Shown here one piece after another: positions 9,122-17,598 of a stretch of DNA of 64,000 bases (positions are counted from its first letter, which is position 1; each line of letters begins with the position of its first letter). The stretch comes from Tateyamaria omphalii (GTDB lineage Bacteria; Pseudomonadota; Alphaproteobacteria; Rhodobacterales; Rhodobacteraceae). The notes beneath the pieces were generated by a model. It made no database searches. It was not told the origin of the DNA and saw nothing but the letters and a program-made list of their open reading frames with translations. The DNA is taken from contig NZ_BMWT01000001.1 of assembly GCF_014651375.1 (NCBI RefSeq), forward strand, positions 62,001-126,000, read 5' to 3'. Position numbers and translations under genes: made by a program.

Positions 9122-9958
9122 TCAAGCCTCATCGTGGCTTGCTATCGCAATCTGCGATGGCAAGGGCAGCTTTTGCATGTCTGCATTGTCGAACCCATCC
9201 GTCAGCAAATCCACGACCTCATCGCGCTCAAGCTGCGCTGACATTTCGCGCAATTGCTGGATCAACGTCAGACGTTTGGCAAACACGTCCATCTGGATGC
9301 TGGCCACTTCGGCATTGTTCTTGCGCGCCTCGGCAAACAGCTTGGCCGTTTCGGCCTCAAGCTTGCCAATTTCTGCACTGATTTGGGCATTGCGTTTCGC
9401 AGGGGCATCCAACACCGCCTTGACCCGACCAATCGCAGCCTCTGTTACGGTTTTCAGCTCGTCCGACACGCTTGTGCCCGTCGGCATTTCCAATGCGAGC
9501 AATGCCTCCATCTGCTGGTACAGCCCCTCTTGTAACCGGTGTCGGTATGTTCTGGCAGCCGGGCCATTGAGCACCCGTTCGTTTGGCAGGGTGCCCCGAC
9601 GATAGGCCACGAAGGTGTCGATGACAGCACGAGCAATGCGCGCCGCCCGCTCTCCGGACATACGCATGGCCAGCATCGCGAACCCATGCTCGGTATAGGC
9701 CCATGGAATGCTCCTCCGCCCCCCATGCGCCGTTGAAATCGCAAATTGCGACTTCAAGTCTGACCATTCCTCGCGTGTCAGCTGAAACGCATAATGTTCT
9801 GGGAAAAGAAGCTGGTTGCGGGACCGCAGCTCGTTCACATGCCCGGTCTTGCGATCAAAAAAAGCAGCAATGTCAGCATCCAGGATCACGCGCTCGCCGC
9901 GGATCTGAAACAGGCTCCCCGGTGCATCGGCCAACATCACTTCCTGCTTGTCCGACAT
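9122..9958 (-). CDS. ORF6N domain (antirepressor-like) protein
   Basis: This is a 278-aa protein starting MSDKQEVMLADAPGSLFQIR. Residues about 15-120 have the ORF6N/KilA-N-like pattern of phage antirepressors: RGERVILDADIAAFFDRKTG, VNELRSRNQ, FPEHYAFQLT and YTEHGFAMLAMRM. The C-terminal half is a long charged helical or coiled-coil region (ISAEIGKLEAETAKLFAEAR). An upstream TTG at 10001-10003 would add 15 residues. No other phage gene is near, so it is a solitary, possibly domesticated, gene. DNA binding is inferred from the family. Confidence 0.85.
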   Translation of the reverse strand: MSDKQEVMLADAPGSLFQIRGERVILDADIAAFFDRKTGHVNELRSRNQLLFPEHYAFQLTREEWSDLKSQFAISTAHGGRRSIPWAYTEHGFAMLAMRMSGERAARIARAVIDTFVAYRRGTLPNERVLNGPAARTYRHRLQEGLYQQMEALLALEMPTGTSVSDELKTVTEAAIGRVKAVLDAPAKRNAQISAEIGKLEAETAKLFAEARKNNAEVASIQMDVFAKRLTLIQQLREMSAQLERDEVVDLLTDGFDNADMQKLPLPSQIAIASHDEA

Positions 9959-10299
9959 CTGCTTTGCCCCCAGTTTTGCGCCAGTGTTTCCCGAGTACCC
10001 CAAACACCCGCAAAACGGGAGACCCCGTTTTTAGGACAATCGGCGGCTGCACTATGAACGCAGCATGCAAGGGCCGAGCACGACCTACAGACAGCCCTCC
10101 CCCTACACCGCGCACATCAACGTCCTCCTTGTCTGAGACCCGGAAAACCGCGCCCCGTCGCGCACCATGGTGCGTTTTTGGCGGTTAACATGCGGTACCA
10201 GACCGCGCGCAGACCCAAGCATCTGAAATCGTGCGAAAATCGCAAAGGCATTAAAATCATGCAAACGGACCGAACAGCTTGTCCCCGCGGGGACAAACC
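9959..10299. other. Intergenic region with two strong palindromes
   Basis: No gene is supported here. Two structures are visible. AAAACGGG (10012-10019) and CCCGTTTT (10024-10031) flank a 4-nt loop and are followed by T, a possible bidirectional terminator or repeat. An 18-bp perfect palindrome, TTGTCCCCGCGGGGACAA (10279-10296), lies directly behind the stop of the DUF2798 gene and could form a transcript-ending hairpin on the minus strand, although no T-tract follows. Confidence 0.4.
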
Positions 10300-10527
10300 C
10301 TAGTCCGGGCGCGTCACTGACGCCACAAGCCTACGCGCGATCGGCGCGACCACCAGCACAATCGGAAAGGCAACGGCCCAACTGGGCAGCCATGCGCCAA
10401 TCCACTGCCCAACGAATCCCGCAACAGCACCAACGGCCAGGAACGTCGAAATTCCGGAGACCAGGAATGACATCATGCCACTCAGAACAAAGCCAAAAGC
10501 AATATGCGCATAGCGGGCTGGGATCAT
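10300..10527 (-). CDS. DUF2798 domain membrane protein
   Basis: This 75-aa protein starts MIPARYAHIAFGFVLSGMMS and is made of two predicted transmembrane helices (about residues 8-33 and 45-66) with FLVSGISTF between them, the layout of DUF2798 proteins. AAGGAG lies just upstream of the start (10535-10540). It sits between the ORF6N gene and a hydroxypyruvate isomerase-like gene, all on minus. It is an inner-membrane protein of unknown role. Confidence 0.8.
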   Translation of the reverse strand: MIPARYAHIAFGFVLSGMMSFLVSGISTFLAVGAVAGFVGQWIGAWLPSWAVAFPIVLVVAPIARRLVASVTRPD

Positions 10528-10606
10528 GACGGGGCTCCTTCTTCATCGCTCGGCGGCAAAGTGTTGTTCAAATCATCGGAACGCAATTCCACACCGGCGC
10601 ACAGGG

Positions 10607-11359
10607 TCAGCGCATCCATCCCAGTGTCTTGTCTGTGCGCCCATCCGTACGGTACTCTGCACTAACCCAGCCGTCATACCCGCCGGCGTCGATCGCATCG
10701 AACAGGGCCGGGAAATCAATACATCCCTTTCCCGGGGCAACCCGCCCGGGCGCATCCCCGATCTGGATATGCTGAATAAGGGGCTGCATCGCCTCGAAAG
10801 CGCCCAGCGCGTCGCCAGTGATCTGCTGGGCGTGATAGCTGTCAAACTGCAGACCGACATTTGACGCGCCCACAGCGTCGATCACTTCGGCAGCAAGTGC
10901 AAAGCTGTTCAGGAAATAGCCGGGATGACTTTCACCACACAGCGGCTCGAGCGTCATCGTGAGGTCGTCCGGCAACGTGGCTGCAGCCCGTTTTAGATTG
11001 CCGATCAGCGTTGTTTTGGCCGCATCTCCCGCGCCATCGCCGGTGATCACGTGAATAACAGACGCCCCAAGCACCTGCGCGTACCGCACGGCCCGACGCA
11101 TGTCATAGTCGAACCGTCTCTCGCCACCGGGGACAGCCGCAAATCCACGCGCGCCGCCCGTGTAATTTGGCCCAGGCGCATTCAGCAACACCATCTGCAA
11201 CCCGTTGCGGTGCAACGCTGCAAAGGTGGCTGGCGCGGGGACATCATAGGGTTGCTGCACTTCAACGGCGGCAAACCCGGCCTCGGCCGCTGCATCGAAC
11301 CGATCAAGGTAGGGCAACTCCGCCCACAGATATGTCAGGTTGGCAGCAAACCGTGGCAT
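10607..11359 (-). CDS. hyi: Hydroxypyruvate isomerase family (TIM barrel) protein
   Basis: The 250-aa protein starts MPRFAANLTYLWAELPYLDRF and follows the Hyi/OtnI pattern. It has FAAVEVQQPYD, then LLNAPGPNYTGGARGFAAVP, a metal-ligand Glu in MTLEPLCGESHPGYFL, LQFDSYHAQQITGD, HIQIGDAPGRVAPGKG, and the final Glu in WVSAEYRTDGRTD. Hydroxypyruvate isomerases interconvert hydroxypyruvate and tartronate semialdehyde; OtnI acts on oxo-tetronates. No glyoxylate-carboligase neighbours are present, so the exact substrate is open. Confidence 0.85.
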   Translation of the reverse strand: MPRFAANLTYLWAELPYLDRFDAAAEAGFAAVEVQQPYDVPAPATFAALHRNGLQMVLLNAPGPNYTGGARGFAAVPGGERRFDYDMRRAVRYAQVLGASVIHVITGDGAGDAAKTTLIGNLKRAAATLPDDLTMTLEPLCGESHPGYFLNSFALAAEVIDAVGASNVGLQFDSYHAQQITGDALGAFEAMQPLIQHIQIGDAPGRVAPGKGCIDFPALFDAIDAGGYDGWVSAEYRTDGRTDKTLGWMR

Positions 11360-11401
11360 ATCGCGGAACCTAGCGCGCAGTTACGGGGCATTCCAGCGCG
11401 A

Positions 11402-12103
11402 TCAAAAGCGTTCGACCCAAGGGCGCAGGCTCAACTCGTTTGACCATGTCGACCGGTGTTGGTCGATCAACTGCATATAGGCCGTCGCGATCGCGTCCGG
11501 GTCCAGCATCTTGTCTGTCCCGTCATCCGTCCGTTCGGAGCGCGCCGTATTGGAAATTCCACCATCGATGTTGACCCAAGCCACATGAATCCCCTTGGGG
11601 TGCAACTCGCGCGCCATGGATTGGGCAAGGCCCCTTTGTGCGAACTTACCCATGGCAAAAGGTGCCGACTGGGCAAAGCCTTTGACACCGGCCGAAGCGC
11701 CCGTGAACAGAATGGTTCCGCGTTTGCCGTCCTGCTCATCCTGATCCTGCATGATACGCGCAGCGGCTTGCCCCATCAGGAAAGACCCGAAGGCGGTGAT
11801 CTCGACGGCGCGACGCACCTCCTCGGGATCAAGCCCCACGATGGGCCCGCGCTGACGGGAGGATGGATTGTAGACGGCAACACGGAGCGGGCTCTTTACC
11901 GAGTCAAAGAGGGCGTTCACCTGTTCAGGGTTACTGCCGTCAATGGCCACGGTGCGGGCATTGGTTTCCGATGCAAGCGCGGCCAGCTTTTCCGTGTTGC
12001 GCGCACCCAGAACCAGATCGTGGCCTCGCGCGTGAAGTTTGCGTGCAACCGATGCGGACAAACCGCTGCCCGCGCCAATGATAACTGCTGTGCCCTGGCT
12101 CAT
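11402..12103 (-). CDS. SDR family protein with Phe in place of the catalytic Tyr
   Basis: The 233-aa Rossmann protein starts MSQGTAVIIGAGSGLSASVA; GAGSGLSAS is the dinucleotide-binding Gly motif. The start at 12103 has GGAG nearby (12109-12112 on the opposite strand); the open frame to 12217 upstream runs through hairpin repeats and is unlikely to be coding. The classical SDR catalytic set Ser-Tyr-Lys appears as S136, F149 and K153 (PFAMGK), so the usual acid/base Tyr is missing. It may still bind NAD(P)H. It belongs to a group of SDR-like oxidoreductases annotated only generally. Activity is uncertain. Confidence 0.8.
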   Translation of the reverse strand: MSQGTAVIIGAGSGLSASVARKLHARGHDLVLGARNTEKLAALASETNARTVAIDGSNPEQVNALFDSVKSPLRVAVYNPSSRQRGPIVGLDPEEVRRAVEITAFGSFLMGQAAARIMQDQDEQDGKRGTILFTGASAGVKGFAQSAPFAMGKFAQRGLAQSMARELHPKGIHVAWVNIDGGISNTARSERTDDGTDKMLDPDAIATAYMQLIDQHRSTWSNELSLRPWVERF

Positions 12104-12130
12104 CGTCTTGCTCCTGCTGTTAAAGGATGT

Positions 12131-12298
12131 GGCGGACGACACGTCCGCCTTACGTGCAAATGATGGCGCGGATTGGTGCGGTCGGCCATTGAGCCCTTCT
12201 GCACACTGATTGTGCATGTCGTAAGGCGGAGGTCACCTCCGCCTTACAGGTGGTTGGTCTGCGCGCTGGAAAACAGTAAGGCGCAGGTGTCCTGCGCC
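12131..12298. repeat. Cluster of three related hairpin repeats
   Basis: Three hairpins share the form GTAAGGCGnAgg...TCCGCCTTAC. Unit 1 is GGCGGACG-aca-CGTCCGCC (12131-12149) followed by TTAC. Unit 2 is a perfect 27-nt palindrome, arms GTAAGGCGGAGGT (12221-12233) and ACCTCCGCCTTAC (12235-12247). Unit 3 is GTAAGGCGCAGG (12276-12287) with CCTGCGCC (12291-12298). They lie between the SDR and DUF1285 genes and look like REP-type elements; unit 3 is only a few bases past the DUF1285 stop and could also serve as terminator. Confidence 0.6.
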
Positions 12299-12305
12299 CC
12301 GCCCG

Positions 12306-12893
12306 TCAGGGCAACTCGTTCGACGGAATGATCCCGAAGAATTGGCCTTGCGACCACACCCCGAACCATCCATCGTGATGGCTGCCAAGGTCAACCAGAC
12401 GATAAAAACTCTTGCGGTCGATCAACGCCTCAAGATCCGCCCGGATCAGGATGTAAGGCGACGGCTCGCCTGTCTCCGGGTCGCGTTCAACGCGGATCGG
12501 ATGATCCGCACCCGCCACAGCCACATCATCCACATGCGTCACAAAGGTCAGCACCTGCAGCTCGCCAGTTCCATCAGCCTCGAAATCGATGGCGACAAAA
12601 GGGGCGTCATCGACGGTGATTCCCACCTTTTCGACCGGTGTAACCAGGAAATATTTTCCCTCCTCGCGCTTCAGAATGGACGAGAACAGTTTGACTAGGC
12701 CGGGCCGCCCGATCGGCGTGCCTTGGTAAAACCACGTCCCGTCCCGCGCGATCCGCATATCGAGGTCGCCGCAGAACGGAGGATTCCACAGATGTACCGG
12801 CGGCAATCCGCGTGTTTTTGCAGCAGTGATCGATGCCACAAGGCCATCTGCATCCGGTGTCACGGTTTTTTGTCCGCTCATATGTTTTGCCAT
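12306..12893 (-). CDS. DUF1285 domain-containing protein
   Basis: The 195-aa soluble protein starts MAKHMSGQKTVTPDADGLVA. It has the DUF1285 pattern: PPVHLWNPPFCGDLDMRIARD, then DGTWFYQGTPIGRPGLVKLF and SILKREEGKYFLVTPVEKVG. The family is widespread in proteobacteria with no assigned reaction. GAGA precedes the ATG at 12893; a second ATG at 12881 has no ribosome binding site. It is divergent from the moxR operon, 57 bp apart, so the promoters probably share this short gap. Confidence 0.85.
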   Translation of the reverse strand: MAKHMSGQKTVTPDADGLVASITAAKTRGLPPVHLWNPPFCGDLDMRIARDGTWFYQGTPIGRPGLVKLFSSILKREEGKYFLVTPVEKVGITVDDAPFVAIDFEADGTGELQVLTFVTHVDDVAVAGADHPIRVERDPETGEPSPYILIRADLEALIDRKSFYRLVDLGSHHDGWFGVWSQGQFFGIIPSNELP

Positions 12894-12950
12894 TCTCAAT
12901 TGAGGGAATAGGTTGGTACAGAAATATATATCCCGAATGGAAGAGATGTC

Positions 12951-13958
12951 ATGACCGAAGCAGAGGACCTTGTTGCCGAAATCGAGACGCTGGGCAGCAA
13001 ACTGGCAGAGGCCAAGGCCTCGATCACCAAGCGCTTCATCGGGCAGGAGCGGGTCGTGGACCTGACCTTGACCGCGCTGCTGTGCGGAGGCCACGGCCTG
13101 CTGATCGGTCTGCCCGGCCTGGGCAAGACACGTCTGGTCGAGACGCTCAGCACAGTCATGGGGCTCGATGGCAACCGCATCCAGTTCACGCCGGACCTGA
13201 TGCCAGCAGACATTCTGGGATCGGAAGTTCTGGACACGGCCGAGGACGGGACACGTGCCTTCCGCTTTGTACCAGGCCCAGTGTTCTGCCAGCTTTTAAT
13301 GGCGGACGAGATCAACCGTGCCTCTCCCCGCACCCAATCTGCGCTGCTGCAAGCCATGCAGGAAAAGACGGTGACGGTGGCCGGACAGGATCGCCCCTTG
13401 GGGACACCGTTCCACGTCTTGGCAACGCAAAACCCGATCGAGCAGGAGGGCACCTATCCGTTGCCCGAGGCCCAGTTGGACCGCTTCCTTGTCCAGATCG
13501 ATGTGCTCTATCCCGACCGTGAAACCGAGAAGGACATCCTGATCGCAACCACCGGGACCGAGGACGCGCAATCAACCGCCGTTTTCACGGGCGAGGAATT
13601 GCTGGCAGCCCAAACCTTGTTGCGCCGGATGCCTGTGGGCGACAGCGTGGTCGAGATGATCCTTGATCTGGTGCGCGCCTTCCGGCCAAATGAGGCAGAC
13701 GCCTCGGACAAGGTCCGCGAGACGGTCGCCTGGGGCCCCGGCCCCCGTGCTGCCCAAGCCCTGATGCTGGCCGTGCGCGCCCGCGCGTTGTTGCAGGGTC
13801 GTCTGGCCCCGTCGGCTGAAGACGTCATCGACATGGCCCGCCCTGTTCTGATCCACCGGATGGCCCTGAACTTTGCCGCCCGTGCCCGTGGCGACAGCCT
13901 GTCTGACCTGATCGAAGAGACCGCCGCCGGTCTCAGCCGCAAGGAAGCCGCCGCGTGA
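12951..13958 (+). CDS. MoxR family AAA+ ATPase
   Basis: The 335-aa protein starts MTEAEDLVAEIETLGSKLAE. Walker A is seen as GLPGLGKTRLV (about residue 56), Walker B as LLMADEINRASPRTQSALLQ, and sensor 1 in VLATQNPIEQEGTYPLPEAQ, all typical of MoxR/RavA-like AAA_3 ATPases. It overlaps the following DUF58 gene by 4 bp and heads a four-gene operon. MoxR ATPases with DUF58 and BatA-type proteins are thought to act as chaperones for envelope or metal-enzyme maturation; the client here is unknown. Confidence 0.93.
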   Translation: MTEAEDLVAEIETLGSKLAEAKASITKRFIGQERVVDLTLTALLCGGHGLLIGLPGLGKTRLVETLSTVMGLDGNRIQFTPDLMPADILGSEVLDTAEDGTRAFRFVPGPVFCQLLMADEINRASPRTQSALLQAMQEKTVTVAGQDRPLGTPFHVLATQNPIEQEGTYPLPEAQLDRFLVQIDVLYPDRETEKDILIATTGTEDAQSTAVFTGEELLAAQTLLRRMPVGDSVVEMILDLVRAFRPNEADASDKVRETVAWGPGPRAAQALMLAVRARALLQGRLAPSAEDVIDMARPVLIHRMALNFAARARGDSLSDLIEETAAGLSRKEAAA

Positions 13959-14836
13959 TCACCCCCCTCGCCCTGCGCGAAAAGGCCGAAACCCAAGCGG
14001 CCCGCCTGCCTGCGCTGTTGGCACGGGCAGAGCAGCTTGCGGGTGCCGTCCTGCTGGGTGAGCATGGCCGACGTCGTGCGGGGATGGGGGACGATTTCTG
14101 GCAATACCGGCCAGCCCAGATTGGCGACAGTCGCCGTTTGATTGACCACCGCCGCAGCGCCATGGGCGACGTGCAGTTCGTGCGCGAGCGTGAGTGGCAG
14201 ATTGCCCAATCAGTTATGCTGTGGGTCGATCAGGGCGCGGCCATGCGCTTTGCATCAACCAACGATCTACCAACCAAGGCCGAGCGCGCCCGTGTTCTGG
14301 GCTTGGCCACCGCGATCCTTCTGATCCGTGGCGGAGAGCGCGTAGGCCTGACCGGCACCCGACTGCCCCCCCGCCGGGGCAATGCACAGGTCCTGCGGTT
14401 AGCAGAGATGTTCACCGAGGACGCGGAGCATGACTACGAACCGCCCGAGCATCGCGCCATGATCCCACATGCGCGGGCCGTGTTCATCTCGGATTTCATG
14501 GGCAATATCGATGATGTGAAAACGGCCCTCACCAAGGCCGCCGACCGTGGCGTGCGTGGGGTATTGCTGCATGTCCTCGATCCCGCCGAGGAAGCCTTTC
14601 CCTTTCGGGGACGCACCATCTTTGAAAGCGTGGGCGGGACACTGGAACATGAGACACTCAAGGCGTCTGAACTGAAAGACCGGTATCTAGAGCGTCTCGC
14701 CGAACGGAAAGCCGAATTGCAGCATCTGTGTTCCGTCGCGGGCTGGCAATACGGCCTGCATCACACCGACCATACAGCACAATCCGGCCTGTTGTGGCTG
14801 TGGCGCGCGCTGGATGGCGGGCGGGCGCGAACATGA
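13955..14836 (+). CDS. DUF58 domain-containing protein
   Basis: The 293-aa protein has the family hallmark RRAGMGDDFWQYRPAQIGDS followed by RLIDHRRSAMGDVQFVRERE near residues 30-75 and a vWA-like fold after it (SVMLWVDQGAAMRF as the MIDAS-like strand). It is translationally coupled to moxR upstream (overlap 4 bp) and to the DUF4159 gene downstream (overlap at 14833-14836). DUF58 proteins accompany MoxR ATPases throughout bacteria; function is not known in detail. Confidence 0.92.
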   Translation: MITPLALREKAETQAARLPALLARAEQLAGAVLLGEHGRRRAGMGDDFWQYRPAQIGDSRRLIDHRRSAMGDVQFVREREWQIAQSVMLWVDQGAAMRFASTNDLPTKAERARVLGLATAILLIRGGERVGLTGTRLPPRRGNAQVLRLAEMFTEDAEHDYEPPEHRAMIPHARAVFISDFMGNIDDVKTALTKAADRGVRGVLLHVLDPAEEAFPFRGRTIFESVGGTLEHETLKASELKDRYLERLAERKAELQHLCSVAGWQYGLHHTDHTAQSGLLWLWRALDGGRART

Positions 14837-17598
14837 TGGTGTTTGGCCCCATCGGCTTTGCGGCCCCCTGGTTGCTCGTGGCCCTGATCGCACTGCCGAT
14901 CCTGTGGTTGATTTTGCGCGCGATCCCACCGGCCCCGATCCGCCAACGCTTTCCCGGCGTGGCGCTGCTGCTGGGTCTGCAAGATGACGAATCCGTATCC
15001 GACCGCACCCCGTGGTGGCTGCTGCTGATCCGGATGCTGGCCGTGGCCGCAATGATCATCGGCCTTGCCGGGCCGGTGCTGAACCCCGAGGATGACGGGA
15101 CGGCTGGCGATGGTCCCCTGCTGGTCGCCATCGACGGCAGTTGGGCTGGGGCTGCACGCTGGCCGCGGCTTGTTGAGGCGCTGGATGCCGAGTTGCGCCG
15201 TGCGGGTGCAAACGGGCGGCAGGTGGCGCTACTGGACCTTGCCGATCCTGAACAACCCGTTTTCCGGGCTGCGAATGCGCTGTCAGCAACGCTGCCGGGT
15301 CTGGCACCATCGCCGTGGCAGCCCGCGGATGCGGCGGACATCGTTGCCGTCCTGCCCGAAGGCAGTTTTGAAACCGTTTGGTTCAGCGATGCGCTCGACT
15401 ATCCGGCGCGTACTGATCTGCTGTCGGCCTTGCAGGCAAGGGGGCCCGTGCGGGTGGTCCAAAGCGCGACTGCCATCACTGCATTGACGCCCGCCACATA
15501 TGCGGACGGTCTGGTGGAGGTCACTGCCGTGCGAGCCGACGATGGCCCTGAACGCACGGTGAGCATTCTGGCGCAGGGCCGTGATCCTGCGGGGAACGCG
15601 ACCATTTTGGCCCGCGCCAATGCCGTTTTCGACACTGGGGCCACCACGGCAACAGCGTCTTTGTCCCTTCCTGCCGAGTTGCGCGCGCGCGTCACCCGTT
15701 TCGAGATTGCCAATGCCCGCTCTGCTGGCGCCGTCACGTTGGTCGATGACAGCCTGCGCCGCCGCGAGATTGCCCTGATCGCAGGCCGCGAGGGGCGCGA
15801 GGGGTTGGAGCTGTTGTCGCCTCTGCACTACCTCGAACGCGCGCTTGCGCCGAATGCGGACCTGCTGCGGGGTGCGTTGACGGATGTGCTGCCTGCAAAT
15901 CCAGATGTGATTGTGTTGGCCGATGTGGCCACCCTGTCTGATGGCGAAACCGAAGCGATTTTGGACTGGGTGGATCAAGGCGGTTTGCTTTTGCGCTTTG
16001 CGGGTCCGCGCGTGGCCGCCAGCGATATCAGCCGCAGCGAACAGGATCCGCTGATGCCGGTGCGCCTGCGCGCCGGGGGCCGCAGCGTCGGCGGAGCCAT
16101 GAGCTGGGGCTCCCCCAAGACACTGGCTCCGTTTCGCGAAAACTCGCCCTTCTTTGGCCTGTCTGTCCCCGAAGACGTCGCCATCACCGCGCAGGTCATG
16201 GCCCAGCCCGACCCGACACTGGCAGAAAGCGTGATTGCGGAGTTGAGCGATGGGACACCCCTTGTGACGCGCAAGCGTGAGGGTCAGGGGCAGATTGTTC
16301 TGTTCCACGTCACGGCGAATGCCGAGTGGTCGTCCCTGCCGCTGTCGGGTCTGTTTGTTGAAATGCTTGAACGTCTGGCGGTCTCTGCCACAACGTCGTC
16401 GCCCGAGGCAGGCGATCTGGAGGGCACGATCTGGACGCCGGAGGTGGTTATGGATGGATTTGGCGCGCTACGCGATGCGGGTGCTATGCCTGGGGTGCCG
16501 GGGCCTGCGCTGGTCAGCGACCCAACGGGGCCAAACCTGCTGCCCGGTGTCTATGTCTCCGGCGATCGAGCCTTGGCCCGCAACGTGCTGACCACTGATG
16601 CCACATTGCAGACGGCCACATGGCCCGCCGACGTGCCTGTGTCCGGCCTGACTGCCGCACCTGAACGCCCGCTGGGTGGGATGCTGCTGGCTGCGGCCAT
16701 CGGGCTTTTGCTGCTGGATGTATTGGCCTCCCTCGCCTTGTCGGGGCGTCTGACCGGCCGGGTGCGCGCGACGGCGGCGGCCCTGATCGGGGCCGCGATG
16801 TTGGTTGGTTTCACCGCGCCCGGCGCGCAGGCCCAAAACGAACCAGCAGATGAGGTTGCTGCCGCAGCCGAGGTTGTGCTGGCCCATGTTGTCACCGGCA
16901 ACCGCGAGGTGGACGAGGTGGCGCAGGCGGGTCTGCGCGGCTTGTCGGACACGTTGTTCTTCCGCACATCCGTGGAACCGGCCACCCCTTTTGCCGTTGA
17001 TCTGGAAACGGACGAGCTGGCCTTTTTCCCGATCCTCTATTGGCCGATCACACCCGACCAGCCACGCCCCTCGCAGGAAGCCTATGTCAAGCTGAACGAC
17101 TACCTGCGGTCTGGCGGTCTGATCCTGTTCGACACCCGTGATGGCGATGTTGCGGGCTTTGGTGCCTCAACGCCAAATGGACGCAAGTTGCAGGATCTGG
17201 CGGCCCCTCTCGACATCCCCGCACTTGAGCCCGTGCCGCGGGATCATGTGCTGACCCGCACCTTTTACCTGCTGCAGGATTTCCCCGGTCGCCACCAGAA
17301 TGGCGAGGTCTGGGTCGAGGCCGCCCCACCCGGTGCCGAGCAGGTCGAGGGCATGCCGTTTCGCAATCTCAATGACGGCGTGACGCCAGTGGTCATCGGC
17401 GGCAATGACTGGGCGTCGGCTTGGGCCGTGACATCCAGCGGGCAGGCGATGCTGCCCGTGGGCCGTGGCTTTGGCGGTGAACGCCAGCGAGAGTTGGCGT
17501 ACCGTTTTGGCGTGAACCTGGTCATGCATGTGCTGACCGGCAATTATAAAAGCGATCAGGTCCACGTGCCTGCGTTGCTGGATCGGTTGGGCCAATGA
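14833..17598 (+). CDS. BatA/DUF4159 domain membrane protein
   Basis: This is a 921-aa protein from MMVFGPIGFAAPWLLVALIA. The N-terminus resembles the BatA domain: two transmembrane helices (residues about 5-27 and 55-77). A vWA-like/amidotransferase-like middle, another helix near 620-640 and a short hydrophobic stretch ending TAPGAQAQN follow. The C-terminal 210 residues fit DUF4159 (LAFFPILYWPITPDQPRPS, SGGLILFDTRDGD, FGVNLVMHVLTGNYKSDQVH). The start overlaps the DUF58 stop; the next gene overlaps by 4 bp. It is an inner-membrane protein, with its large domains probably periplasmic. Confidence 0.9.
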   Translation: MMVFGPIGFAAPWLLVALIALPILWLILRAIPPAPIRQRFPGVALLLGLQDDESVSDRTPWWLLLIRMLAVAAMIIGLAGPVLNPEDDGTAGDGPLLVAIDGSWAGAARWPRLVEALDAELRRAGANGRQVALLDLADPEQPVFRAANALSATLPGLAPSPWQPADAADIVAVLPEGSFETVWFSDALDYPARTDLLSALQARGPVRVVQSATAITALTPATYADGLVEVTAVRADDGPERTVSILAQGRDPAGNATILARANAVFDTGATTATASLSLPAELRARVTRFEIANARSAGAVTLVDDSLRRREIALIAGREGREGLELLSPLHYLERALAPNADLLRGALTDVLPANPDVIVLADVATLSDGETEAILDWVDQGGLLLRFAGPRVAASDISRSEQDPLMPVRLRAGGRSVGGAMSWGSPKTLAPFRENSPFFGLSVPEDVAITAQVMAQPDPTLAESVIAELSDGTPLVTRKREGQGQIVLFHVTANAEWSSLPLSGLFVEMLERLAVSATTSSPEAGDLEGTIWTPEVVMDGFGALRDAGAMPGVPGPALVSDPTGPNLLPGVYVSGDRALARNVLTTDATLQTATWPADVPVSGLTAAPERPLGGMLLAAAIGLLLLDVLASLALSGRLTGRVRATAAALIGAAMLVGFTAPGAQAQNEPADEVAAAAEVVLAHVVTGNREVDEVAQAGLRGLSDTLFFRTSVEPATPFAVDLETDELAFFPILYWPITPDQPRPSQEAYVKLNDYLRSGGLILFDTRDGDVAGFGASTPNGRKLQDLAAPLDIPALEPVPRDHVLTRTFYLLQDFPGRHQNGEVWVEAAPPGAEQVEGMPFRNLNDGVTPVVIGGNDWASAWAVTSSGQAMLPVGRGFGGERQRELAYRFGVNLVMHVLTGNYKSDQVHVPALLDRLGQ

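Noticed and set aside
15283-16308. 341-codon frame on - opposite the DUF4159 gene
   Set aside because: Shadow of a coupled operon gene; no ribosome binding site and no protein-like pattern.
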